This document shows, in pieces, positions 55,705 through 64,000 of a stretch of 64,000 nt of DNA. Made by a program: the position numbers and the translations under genes. The notes below the pieces were generated by a model. That model saw nothing but the letters and a program-made list of their open reading frames with translations. It was not told where the DNA came from and ran no database searches. Each line of letters starts with the position of its first letter. The first letter of the stretch is position 1. The DNA lies in contig JANFAH010000066.1 of assembly GCA_024663395.1 (NCBI GenBank), positions 1 to 64,000 of the forward strand. The letters are read 5' to 3'. Source of the DNA: Pisolithus tinctorius. Lineage: Eukaryota > Basidiomycota > Agaricomycetes > Boletales > Pisolithaceae.

Positions 55705-57651
55705 ATGGCACCCAGTGCTGCTTATGACGCCTTCAACTCTGATGCCGAGGATGGAGGTCCCGAAGACTTCAACCTTGACGAAGGGACGGACAATGCCGAC
55801 TTGGAAGACCTGGACAGCGACGCCGAACAGCACAGGTGAATTACCCATGTTCCCGGACCTCAAGCTGACATTGCTGAGCTGCGAGCAGTACGTATACATC
55901 CTTGTTCATGATGAGTCACTAGGCATTAGTACTGACACGATGCTAGGCCCTCAGTGTTGTGCAGCGAGCGTACACCGAATGCCGCAAGGAACTGCGCCAG
56001 ACAAGGAAGGCTCTCTTCGAAGCCAATAGCCAGCGTTCCAAGCGGTCCAGGAACGCTTCTAGCAAGCCAAACAGCCTCACGACTCGTATTGAGCAAGAAG
56101 CAAAGAAATACCTCCTACTGTACCATTTTTTCATTATTCAAAGCCTTTTCCCAGCAGCTCCGAATCCCAATACTGATCGACACGATCCAGCACGGTGGAA
56201 ATCACAGGATGGGAAGCTCAAGGGCGCTCTGACTGAGCTTTACGAGATGATTCCCGCAGATTTACATGAGTCAATGGTAACCTACAAGCAATTTGGCTCT
56301 GTGGTACGTGTAATTCCAACCTTGGTGACCACTAACGTATTAATTTGTTTGAAGTTCGTACAAGCGCACGGTCAGGAGAGATCCAATGTCCTCAAAGTCA
56401 TCAAGGACTGTGCTGGCGCGTTATTCGCTCCATATAACATTTCACCGGATCTCTTTACTGGAAAGCCCGCTTGTAAGAAGGACAACAAGGCATGCCTGGA
56501 GCTCTTGAAGAAGGATGGAGTCGGAGAGTACACCCGTTTTGCACCCATCCTTTTTGCAGATCCTAAGCAGATGGTTACTGGAGGCTTCTTGAAGAGTCCC
56601 ATCCTAGTTAAGGTAGGCATGCGCGGTTCAATGCCGCTCTTACTCGAAAATTGATTTCAGCCCATAGGTTATCCGTGTCCTGATGTTCGGAAAATCGATC
56701 CTCGCAGAAAACAAACGTGGATGGCCCCCAGCCAGGGGACAGAAGATGGGCATGCTGAGTGTCACTGAGGGCCTGATTGCTGGTGCCTGCATCTTGGTGA
56801 GAGTGTCCGTGGTCACTGCTAGTACACGCTGACGTCGATATCATACCAAGGTTCGATTCCTATTGTCGCATGATCCTGAATTAAGTGCTACCGGTGCAGA
56901 AACGCAGGTCAACTACCGATCAGAATACGATTTCTACCTCGAGAAGCTTTTCAAAGCATCTCCTTGGGCTGTCAGCGTGATGAATTTCTTCAACCAGGAA
57001 GTCTTCGGGAAGGGTTCTCAATTGGCGAATGTCGAATCCGAGGTATTTGCTAATGTGGAGCAGCCGCGTACTTGGGAAGATGAATTTTTAGACGAACTCG
57101 ACAACATTGACCCCGCTGACAGTCACACCCCGCCCGTTTCCACACTGTATGACCCCAATGCCCCTGGCAGCTGTGATTCAGGTCTACGTGACTCCGATCT
57201 GTCATCGGTCTCTCGCGCTCCATCACCTATTACCGGCTCGGTCACTCATTTCAATCCCCCTCACTCTCGTCCAGCTAGCATCACTGCTGCACAAGCCGAT
57301 CTCGCTGCTCAAACTATTTCTGGTGCTTCTCGTCGATCATCCCCTTCTATCTCAATTGGGCAGCCGATTTCGAACAGTGGTGTTGAGGTGTCAGCGGTGA
57401 CCATTGCTGTTGGTCAGATGAATGTGTCTGGCGCAGCTGAGGCTGAAACATCTCGATCCCGACGAGCAATTCCAGTCGTGAGTCGCCGGCGCAGCTCAGC
57501 CGCTCAAAAGGCGATTGCAGCCATTCCTGAGGTGGTTCCCGAGGGTTTTACGACTGATATTCGTGCTACTGAACCAGCTCTGGAACCTACCCGCCGTGGT
57601 CGCCGTGTTGCTGCTACAAGGTCCTCGAAACCGAAGAAGACGAAGGTTTGA
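55705..57651 (+). CDS. Transposon-associated basidiomycete protein of unknown function
   Basis: The start at 55705 gives MAPSAAYDAFNSDAEDGGPE and an Asp/Glu-rich head. It is joined (intron 55836-55954) to SVVQRAYTECRKELRQTRKA, a coiled-coil-like segment. The conserved core reads HDPARWKSQDGKLKGALTEL, YEMIPADLHESMVTYKQFGS, NVLKVIKDCAGALFAPYNIS, TRFAPILFADPKQMVTGGFL, KSPILVKVIRVLMFGKSILA, MGMLSVTEGLIAGACILVRF and EYDFYLEKLFKASPWAVSVM. The C-terminal 200 residues are Ser/Pro-rich, ending in a basic tail (TRRGRRVAATRSSKPKKTKV), stop 57649-57651. I recognise this as a type of hypothetical protein common in Agaricomycete genomes, perhaps related to DUF6698 proteins, but I cannot confirm the family. 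The basic tail suggests nuclear location. Its position inside the element implies it travels with it. Confidence 0.72.
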
Positions 57652-57961
57652 ATCATCGCATTGCAATTGTCACTTATGTGCCGGGTTTCCAATGATCTAC
57701 GGTCTTTGATTTGGCTTGCATCCCATTACATTAGATGCAGTCCATGTTTTAAGGCTACGTAGATATACTTGTAATACGTTCATTCGCTGCAAATCGTACA
57801 TCGTCGCCATCGTCCCCTGGAAATGATCATCTGATTTCTTCTAAGTCATTCAAACTCCGCTAGCTATATTATAAGCGACTCACCCCTCTTCTCACGCCTT
57901 GTTGTCTCCCACATGATTCATTGCGTTGTCGTACGGTGTTGTCGCTGTTATCCACCTCGTC

Positions 57962-58211
57962 ATGCCCGTTCGTCGTTGTCCGTCGCCTGGGGAGTGGGTT
58001 CGAGGGTCGAGGTACGTTTTGTCCATGACACTATTACTTCTGACGTTAACTTTTTTTAAGGTTCCAGACAACTCGTGACGTCGGTGTTGCCTGTCGACGC
58101 CAGCTCCATCCTATTGCTCGACGCTATGAATGCCTCTTGCGCAACACTTATTCTATCTTCCTCATCCCGTCGCCCCATCTCGCCGCCCTCATTGGTTCAC
58201 TAATCTCATAA
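57962..58211 (+). CDS. Possible 67-residue Arg/Cys-rich cargo protein
   Basis: Exon 1 (57962 to about 58012) reads MPVRRCPSPGEWVRGS. A consensus intron (GTACGT...TTTTTTTAAG) splits an Arg codon. Exon 2 reads FQTTRDVGVACRRQLHPIAR then YECLLRNTYSIFLIPSPHLA and stops with TAA at 58209-58211. Too short to identify; support comes only from the clean splice and open frame. It lies between the main cargo gene and the right terminal repeat. Confidence 0.35.
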
Positions 58212-58803
58212 GTGTTTCAATTACGCTGCATAAGCTATTAGTGATCTGATGGTTGTCCACAGCGCATGCATTTACTTTCCTCCTTGTGTCATCATCACAA
58301 TGACTCCCATACTTACGTTTAGCTGCTGTCCCTTCCTCCCCTTGCCGTTCTTAGTCACTCATCATCTGCTTTGCATATCCACGTGCACCACTGGCATTAT
58401 TAGGTAGAACTCTCCAATTATTACCACCACTTGTCTATACATCGATAAGTAGTGATTTCTGAAATGGAATTTTAACCATCGTCATGACAGTACCAAGGCA
58501 AAATGAAATAACAACGGATTGTCAAAATATTAATAAATAATAATGGTTAGTATACATCGTGATGGGTTCCTGGTATTGCTATGGGTTCTTTGCCATTGTC
58601 ATGCCATTATAAGTACTTATTAGGCTGCAGCGATATAATACCATGATTATGTAAAATAATGAGTCATCAAAGTCATAATCATGAGATGACACGTGATTTC
58701 AACCGCATGTTCATGGAAAGTGGGTGGCGTTACAAGTCATTAAAAGGCGGTGTGGGAAATCCGCTCCTATTAAGGTATGCTAATGACTTGTCATGGATCT
58801 AGG
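58212..58803. other. Right subterminal region of the transposon
   Basis: AT-rich, non-coding. Contains multiple TAATGA/TCATTA, AATAAT and CATGATTATG-type short repeats in both orientations, as in the left subterminal region (GGTCATTAAAATGG at 49068). Such clusters are typical transposase-binding regions. Confidence 0.6.
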
Positions 58804-58816
58804 AAATTTGCGACAT
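58804..58816. repeat. Right terminal inverted repeat of the full-length element
   Basis: AAATTTGCGACAT, exact reverse complement of 49000-49012. Its last base abuts the inner end of the inverted left-end copy, with no flanking target duplication visible. Confidence 0.8.
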
Positions 58817-60008
58817 ACGGGTAATGAATGACATATCGACCAGGCACATACTTGAATATCCCACCAATAATCTCCGGTCCAGGGCTCATCATAAAAACGT
58901 TCATACTCAACGCCGTTGTGCCTGTAGAGTCGCTGTGCATCCCAAGTGAAGTGCGGACCGAGGAATGGATTTTCTAAGATATCGAGTGCCCACTCCCACA
59001 GTGGGCAAATATGCGCTTCGAACGTACATTCTTCCTTTTTGTATGGTACCTTAACTTCGACCCTGGAGAACTATTTAGAGAGGTAGGACGGATGGCGACG
59101 AATGGACATTTGAAAATCTTACCGGAGTGAGTTCCATCGCAGCTGCATCACACGCTTTGCGAAGTTCGGCATCATTCTTGAGCATGACTTGGACGGCTCC
59201 CTGTGTGACACGAGCAAAGAGATCCAGCAGGGCATTGACCTGTTGCTGGTTGAGCAGTGAAGCGAGTGCGATTTCCGCAAACTCGAAGTCACCCAACGTA
59301 TGAAATGGGGACCAAGGTGTCTTGTCAACCGGGGATGCAGATTTCTCACTGCGAACACGGAACTCTTTGTAAGACTGATAAATCGGTGGTCGATTGCTTC
59401 TCGGATGAAATTGGATCTTGAATTCAGGAAGTTTTGCCACATTAGAACTTGTGGAAGTTGGCATCGACACATCTGAGGGAATTATGAGCACTGCGAGAAC
59501 GCGCACTGAAGTGAATACGTACCTGAGGCGTGGAGCATGTCGCTCGTCTCATTGTAATCTTGTCCCATAGTCACCTCGACTGCAGCCGCAGCTTATCTGA
59601 GACTAGGACCACAACATAAATGAAAGTCAGACTCACCAGGTTCATCGACGAAAAAATATCCTGTATCCGTACGGTGAGCTTTGGGCACTCGAGGCTGCGA
59701 TTTGAGTACTGATGCTCTCGCAGCTCGATGGTGGGCAGCTGAGTTAATAATTGAAGCCAGAAACCATTAGATTGAGTCTGCCTGCGCTATGCACCAATTC
59801 ACGTACCTCGTTGTTTCTCTTCGTACTGACATTCAAAAGCTACATGCTCCCTCTCATCTTCTTTGCGCTTCCTGCAACTCGCCTCGTGCTGCTTGAAACC
59901 GGTTTTCTGAAATTTCCTGTTGCAGTGTGGGCATTGATGGAAAACGGCATGATTCCATTCAGCATTTTGACAGGTCGAAGCCGAACGGGTGGTACGGGAG
60001 GGAGCCAT
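58816..60008 (-). pseudogene. Truncated transposase 5' end in the inverted arm
   Basis: Same start and first exons as the transposase at 49277, on the opposite strand (start codon 60008). It carries a few substitutions, for example Phe-Glu-Arg-Gln to Phe-Glu-Cys-Gln from CGT to TGT. It is cut off after the exon ending TGDYWWDIQ. Confidence 0.85.
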
Positions 60009-60285
60009 GAGAGAAGATGTCTCATAGCTGACTGATAGTTGTCAGACACGCTGCATACGCTGTGTTCGGCTGATGTAAGACAAATGTCACGCCATAATAT
60101 CAGTCATTATCAGATCGTTATCACTCGGTAACTCGGGTAACTCCCGTCCAATGAAACTTCTTCCCTTGGCACTGCCCCCAAGCCGTTGACATATCATTAC
60201 CAGACCATTTTAATGACCCTAATAAGGAAACTCGCGAGCATTGTCAGCCGGCGGCATTATCAGGCGCCTCGAAAATTTGCGACAT
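58816..60285 (-). repeat. Right inverted arm: truncated inverted copy of the element's left end
   Basis: Reverse complement of 49000-50469. Its outer end (60285) carries the terminal repeat. Its inner end (58816) stops within transposase intron sequence after TTACCCGTA and passes straight into the right terminus of the full-length element. Confidence 0.9.
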
Positions 60286-60530
60286 CGTCGACCTTGCCGC
60301 AGGTTCTTTGTGTTCTGGGAAAGAAGGATCCATTGTCTTCCCGAGCTGCAGAAACAGTATAGTTGGCATCAAGTCCACTGTTGGACCTGTCTCGCGCAGT
60401 GGAGGTTGGGGTCTTGTTGGCAGCACAAGATCTGGGGCTTGACTTCGCTAGTGACTGCTGGTGTTTGCTACTGTTTATGCCTAGTCCGTCAATCTCTAGG
60501 AATACGCAACCTACGTGCTTGGCCTCCATC
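60286..60530. promoter_or_regulatory. NOSIP promoter side, next to the transposon end
   Basis: Only 245 bp remain between the transposon boundary and the NOSIP start codon. There is no TATA box; the leader is CT-rich around 60450-60490. The insertion may have replaced or displaced upstream control elements. Confidence 0.5.
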
Positions 60531-61845
60531 ATGACAAAACACAGTAAGAACAACACAGCGTCCTCCGTGTTCTCGTACGCAGAGAAACAGAAAACAGAGT
60601 ATGGTACGAGACGAGTGTGTATTTGGTGCTGTTCCTACTTGGGCTCAGATAGACTAAGGGTGTACTCTAGCAACGACTGGGCAATGAATCGATGCGAAAT
60701 TTTGATGCCTGTGCTCTCTGTTTACAGAGGGCGAGGGATCCTGTGGCTTGTGACCAAGGACACTTGTTCTGCAAGGAGTGTGTGTATACCGACCTCCGTG
60801 TGTATCGTACATTTTCCTGGCTAGTCCTAGACTAACGATCGCCCCAAGTGACCCAGAAGAAGGACATGAAGAGACAGAAGGAGCGGTTAGAAAAGCTGAG
60901 GAAAGAGGCAGACGAGGAGAAGGAACGGGCATTGGAGGCTGCGAGGGAACGCGTGTTAAAGGATTTCGAGCAGGGGCAGCTCACTTTGTCTTCCGGTGTA
61001 GCGAATGCAGCGACGACCTCTGGATCGAACGCGAAGGAAGGTGCGTTTTTTCTTTCTATCTCTCGCCGGGTAATATATCCTCCCATAGCTCGACCAGGAA
61101 AGCGAAAGCTCGACTTCGATTCCACTACCGTCCAGACCCTCATGAGAGAGGCCGAGGAGGCGGCGCTCAGACAGATTGAGAGGGAACAAGCGGAGGCCCT
61201 TCGAGCAAAACTCCCGGACTTTTGGCTTCCTTCACTCACGCCCACCTACACATCGAAGGGACCGCCATCGTCATTACGGGATGTCAAGGTGCAAACGATG
61301 TGCCGAGGGGGGCACCCATCGCACTCTATCAAGTACGTCCGCCTTTCTGATTTAAGGTGCCTGGACCCAAATTTATGCGCAACCTTGAAGCTTGAAGTCA
61401 TTGACTCCTGTCCAATTCTCATTCGTGGCAGCATCAAACTCTCGTTCGACAGAGTCAACCCCTGCAACAAGCCACAAAGGCGAAACGGAAGAGACTGCAA
61501 TATGTCCTTCCTGCAAGAGCAACTTTTCCAACAATAAAGTTATACTCCGTATGTATTTCTTTTGTGTCCATGAACACTGTTCAACACATGCAAACAGTAA
61601 TGAAACAATGCTCTCATGTCGTTTGCAAAGTTTGCACGGACTCACTGGTGCGGCCTGCCAAACAGTGCATAGTTTGTGACAAAACTTTGGACTCCGGGGA
61701 TATTATAGAATTGAAAAGAGAAGGCGGGTGGTTGGATTTGACCTTTTCCATGCCGCTATCTGACCTTCGTAATCCCATAGGGACTGGTTTCGCTGGTGGT
61801 GGGCTTGCCGAAACAACTAAACGGGGCCTCGCTTTCCAGGGTTAA
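60531..61845 (+). CDS. NOSIP: NOSIP-family U-box/RING-like protein
   Basis: Orthologue of nitric-oxide-synthase-interacting protein, in other eukaryotes an E3-ligase-like, spliceosome-associated factor. The start at 60531 gives MTKHSKNNTASSVFSYAEKQ then KTEYGTRR. The split N-terminal U-box half has FDACALCLQRARDPVACDQG and HLFCKECVYTDL. A long charged helix (KKDMKRQKERLEKLRKEADE) follows, then REAEEAALRQIEREQAEALR. The C-terminal RING half reads ICPSCKSNFSNNKVILR, QCSHVVCKVCTDSLVRPAKQ and CIVCDKTLDSGDIIELKREG. The end GTGFAGGGLAETTKRGLAFQ plus Gly is the family terminus; stop at 61843-61845. To join REG to TGF the final intron must use a GC donor (GCGGGT, about 61716) with the normal acceptor CCATAG. 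Confidence 0.9.
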
Positions 61846-62741
61846 TCCGGGGAACGTTGGAAATCTCACGCGAACAACCTTCCCATCGTTTTGCCTTGGC
61901 AACACCCTCCCTATATCATTTGATGCCTCATCTTGTCCAGTGTCTACTGTAGACGTTTGTCGCGTGCTGATTACTGATATTTATTGGGACGGGTGCAAGG
62001 ACAGACTTTTGAAGTAAGTAGCTCCTGCTTATTCAACCTGCAGGATGCTATTTTCAACGCATTTCTTCTCGCAAGATCGGTTATTTGCCACAATGAATTA
62101 GACCCAGGTAGTGACCTCGCAATTAGACGTTCTGTGGCAGTTGACCGTATTTCAATTTCATACGACGGAGACACTCTTGCTGTCGATACAGGATGTAATT
62201 CGGCCGCTTTCCGCGCGCTGATGGTCCTGGAAATTCACCCGAGTTTGCGATGTTTCAAGGCGTGACCATTGTTACCCAGTGGGTTCAAGCCCCTTACAGA
62301 GCTTGAAACTAACTCTCAGCTGCAAAAGATGTACATCATGCCGCTCGCATGCCTGAGACCTGGCTGCTGAATTCCCTTTTTGGGAACAAAGACGGTGGAA
62401 CCATCCGCATGTTGCTTTGACAATTTATGCGCTTTGACTCTCGACCAAAGATCATCGCTTTGTTTGCGGTGTCTGTGACAAAAAGTGGCACAATCAGAGA
62501 AGCCCACGACGACTTGATCGATATTTGTGCTTTGGCACTACTCCGCAAGGCTTGGGTGCACTGGAAACGAGTCGGACGGACTTCCGACGGCAACGCGGCC
62601 AAGTTAGTCCCGTTGTCAATACCCCTGTCTTTTGGGATATTCGTTCACAGCCGATTCCTTATTCTGTCGTTTCCACCTGCCTCGTGCTCATGCGTTAAAG
62701 CACCGTCCACAGTGGCGTTCGTCCACTCACAATCTCTGGTG
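61846..62741. other. Intergenic 3' of NOSIP
   Basis: About 900 bp. Open plus-strand frames at 61984-62265 and 62427-62810 show no motif and no linking splice sites. The right part is the promoter of the gene at 62822. No gene called. Confidence 0.4.
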
Positions 62742-62749
62742 TATATAAA
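62742..62749 (+). promoter_or_regulatory. TATA box
   Basis: TATATAAA, about 73 bp before the start codon at 62822 and correctly oriented for it. A short out-of-frame upstream ATG at 62755 could form a uORF if transcription starts before it. Confidence 0.55.
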
Positions 62750-62821
62750 TCGCTATGGCAGGCTTCTCTGGCAGCAGCATAACTCCCGTTGTACCTCGTC
62801 TCATCACTAATATCCCTTTTC

Positions 62822-64000
62822 ATGCTGTCCCCCATCTCAGTCACCCCCGCCACAGAATGTTACTTGCGCAGTCGTTTCCAGGATTATCTTCTCGCCAATG
62901 ATCTGCAGGTCAGGGCAAAGAAGATGATGGCTTGTTTTACGGAGAGTTTCCTTCCGGTGCCCACCGACGACCTGAATTCCGCTTGGGACGAGCTGCCCAA
63001 CGACACGGTCGACGTCATGCCTACGTCATCTAAAGCTGACAAGATGTCTCTTCGCGCTCCGCCGCCTACGCCTAGATCTGATGCTAATTCCTCCGTGGAT
63101 GGAGGCTCTAGCTACTGTGGCCCATCGTCCTCCGACCGCAGTGACGAGGGGAAGTCGCCATTCGTATATGAAACGGACTCTCCGACTCCCGACGTCGTAG
63201 CATTCAAAGTTATTGCTCTGGAACCCTCTGACTCGCGTTATCCGCTACTCGACGACAGCGGCGACGTGTGCCACCGTGGTACCAACGAGAAGCTGTGTGG
63301 CGGACTAAACACCGGTGTCCCGGCAGAACCCCCGCAAGGTTCTGAAATATCGTCATTTGTGTCGGACTCGGACGGCATTTTAACGGGTCACAGAAGTTCG
63401 CCCAGGCCGTTTCCGGATTTTCAAAAGATGGTAGACAGGGGTGTCGCTGATATTTGCCAACGGGGCATCCAGCCTTTTGTCCATTCTTTATTGCTCAGTG
63501 GGGTGGAAACCATCCAGTCAGCACCGCTTGTGTCTAGGCTTGCGAATGCTGCCATTCAACGAATTTCAAATATATCATACATGGAAGCAAAGGAATTGAC
63601 GAAGGCTATTCGTGTTGGAGCTTTGGAGATGTTCCAAAAGCATTGGAAGCCTGTACGTGGGCCTTACATGCTTACGGCTCCGGATGGCAACGCCAACCAC
63701 CTGCAGGACGGAGACTGTGGTCAAGTCTCGTCGACATCAACGGACTGCTCAACATTTGCTTCGCGAGGTCTCAACACGGCTGGATTGATGGGCTCGTTAT
63801 TCAACGCAAAAGTCGTACCGGCTGAAGACATCTTCTTATGCTTATTCTTTCTTCTGGAAGGGGAGAAGCGCTTCGACCGCTTGTGCGCCATGCACGCACT
63901 TCTTGTACAAGCCAACGATCAGTTATGCAAAAGTCGCAACCTTCAAGAATTAACACGGTTTACGAATTTGTTAAGCATTAGGGATCCCACGTCCGGCTGT
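62822..64000 (+). CDS. Large unrecognised protein, MIF4G-like helical family (partial, 3' cut)
   Basis: A frame with no stop from the ATG at 62822 to the window end: 393 codons, unspliced so far. It begins MLSPISVTPATECYLRSRFQ and continues YLLANDLQVRAKKMMACFTE. The next 150 residues are Ser/Pro/Asp-rich and probably disordered. From 63540 a helical region follows: LVSRLANAAIQRISNISYME, ELTKAIRVGALEMFQKHWKP, GLMGSLFNAKVVPAEDIFLC, LFFLLEGEKRFDRLCAMHAL and LVQANDQLCKSRNLQELTRF. This helical part is like the MIF4G-type proteins of Agaricomycetes that are usually annotated as hypothetical. Assignment to MIF4G is from recalled pattern only. The gene continues beyond the window, so the 3' end is unknown. 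Long intronless frame and C/G-biased third positions support a real gene. Confidence 0.72.
   Translation, partial: MLSPISVTPATECYLRSRFQDYLLANDLQVRAKKMMACFTESFLPVPTDDLNSAWDELPNDTVDVMPTSSKADKMSLRAPPPTPRSDANSSVDGGSSYCGPSSSDRSDEGKSPFVYETDSPTPDVVAFKVIALEPSDSRYPLLDDSGDVCHRGTNEKLCGGLNTGVPAEPPQGSEISSFVSDSDGILTGHRSSPRPFPDFQKMVDRGVADICQRGIQPFVHSLLLSGVETIQSAPLVSRLANAAIQRISNISYMEAKELTKAIRVGALEMFQKHWKPVRGPYMLTAPDGNANHLQDGDCGQVSSTSTDCSTFASRGLNTAGLMGSLFNAKVVPAEDIFLCLFFLLEGEKRFDRLCAMHALLVQANDQLCKSRNLQELTRFTNLLSIRDPTSGC

Larger units (their letters stand above)
49000..58816 (+). mobile_element. Plavaka-like DNA transposon with cargo genes
   Basis: A 9.8-kb element defined by a 13-bp terminal inverted repeat: ATGTCGCAAATTT at 49000-49012 and AAATTTGCGACAT at 58804-58816. 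Both subterminal regions are rich in TAATGA/TCATTA motifs and AT. It contains a Plavaka-family transposase gene in the plus orientation and, beyond it, up to four further genes (53467-53915 minus; 54613-55156, 55705-57651 and 57962-58211 plus). Plavaka is a basidiomycete-rich DNA transposon family related to the CACTA/Mirage group. The transposase is broken, so this copy is probably non-autonomous. Confidence 0.75.
49000..60285. mobile_element. Composite Plavaka-like element with 1470-bp inverted arms
   Basis: An 11.3-kb unit bounded by ATGTCGCAAATTTTCGAGG at 49000 and its exact reverse complement ending at 60285. The outer 1470 bp on each side (49000-50469 and 58816-60285) are nearly identical inverted copies without length change. 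Inside lie a full-length element (49000-58816), its cargo and the inverted left-end copy. If the repeat proper begins at GTCGC, the two outer bases are AT on both sides, which could be a 2-bp target duplication, but no longer duplication is visible. The inverted arms could form a large fold-back structure. This structure is read directly from the sequence; how it arose is inference. Confidence 0.85.

Noticed and set aside
1..64000. CRISPR arrays, bacterial operons, ribosome-binding sites, rRNA genes
   Set aside because: None seen. The intron-rich fungal gene structure makes prokaryotic features implausible.

Overview
The window is nuclear DNA from a filamentous basidiomycete, most likely a mushroom-forming Agaricomycete. 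Genes are densely packed on both strands and cut by many short (about 50-60 nt) GT-AG introns. The gene content includes a class I hydrophobin, a basidiomycete-type seven-helix membrane protein, a basidiomycete-style hexokinase and a Plavaka-type DNA transposon. I saw no prokaryotic operon signals, CRISPR array or rRNA, and no convincing tRNA. Gene models were built by eye from reading frames and splice signals. Stops and most starts of the well-conserved genes are firm; some internal introns are not traced.

Layout, 1-13 kb: C-terminal end of GWT1 (GPI-anchor inositol acyltransferase, +), S10 serine carboxypeptidase (-), a weak unrecognised gene (+), membrane-anchored GH5 glucosidase of the ergosteryl-glucosidase/glucocerebrosidase type (-), which is head-to-head with a gamma-butyrobetaine/trimethyllysine-type dioxygenase (+), peroxisomal MaoC enoyl-CoA hydratase with an SKL tail (-), and a 7TM protein (+).

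13-27 kb is a housekeeping block: hexokinase (-), mitochondrial ribosomal protein uL14m (+), ATP synthase gamma (-) sharing a short promoter with eIF2-beta (+), then CAF-1 p60/Cac2, nucleoporin Nup54/57 and ribosomal protein eL27 (all -).

27-49 kb: hydrophobin (-), RNA polymerase II subunit Rpb9 (-), GPI mannosyltransferase SMP3 (+), an unrecognised gene with near-identical intron tails (-), a GC-rich hairpin-bearing stretch leading into an unrecognised gene (+), an HABP4/SERBP1-like small basic protein (-), an OCRL-type inositol polyphosphate 5-phosphatase with C-terminal RhoGAP-like region (+), cyclophilin 40 (-), a flavin monooxygenase (+) and a small single-pass membrane protein (+).

49.0-60.3 kb is a mobile composite. 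A Plavaka-like element with 13-bp terminal inverted repeats spans 49000-58816. It carries a broken transposase and up to four other genes, and its right end is fused directly to an inverted 1470-bp copy of its own left end (58816-60285). This is the most unusual structure in the window. It ends about 245 bp upstream of NOSIP (+). The last 1.2 kb holds an open frame of 393 codons that runs off the window edge (+), behind a TATA box. GWT1 and SMP3 are both GPI-anchor assembly enzymes and lie about 31 kb apart. The other genes are functionally unrelated and there is no sign of a biosynthetic cluster.
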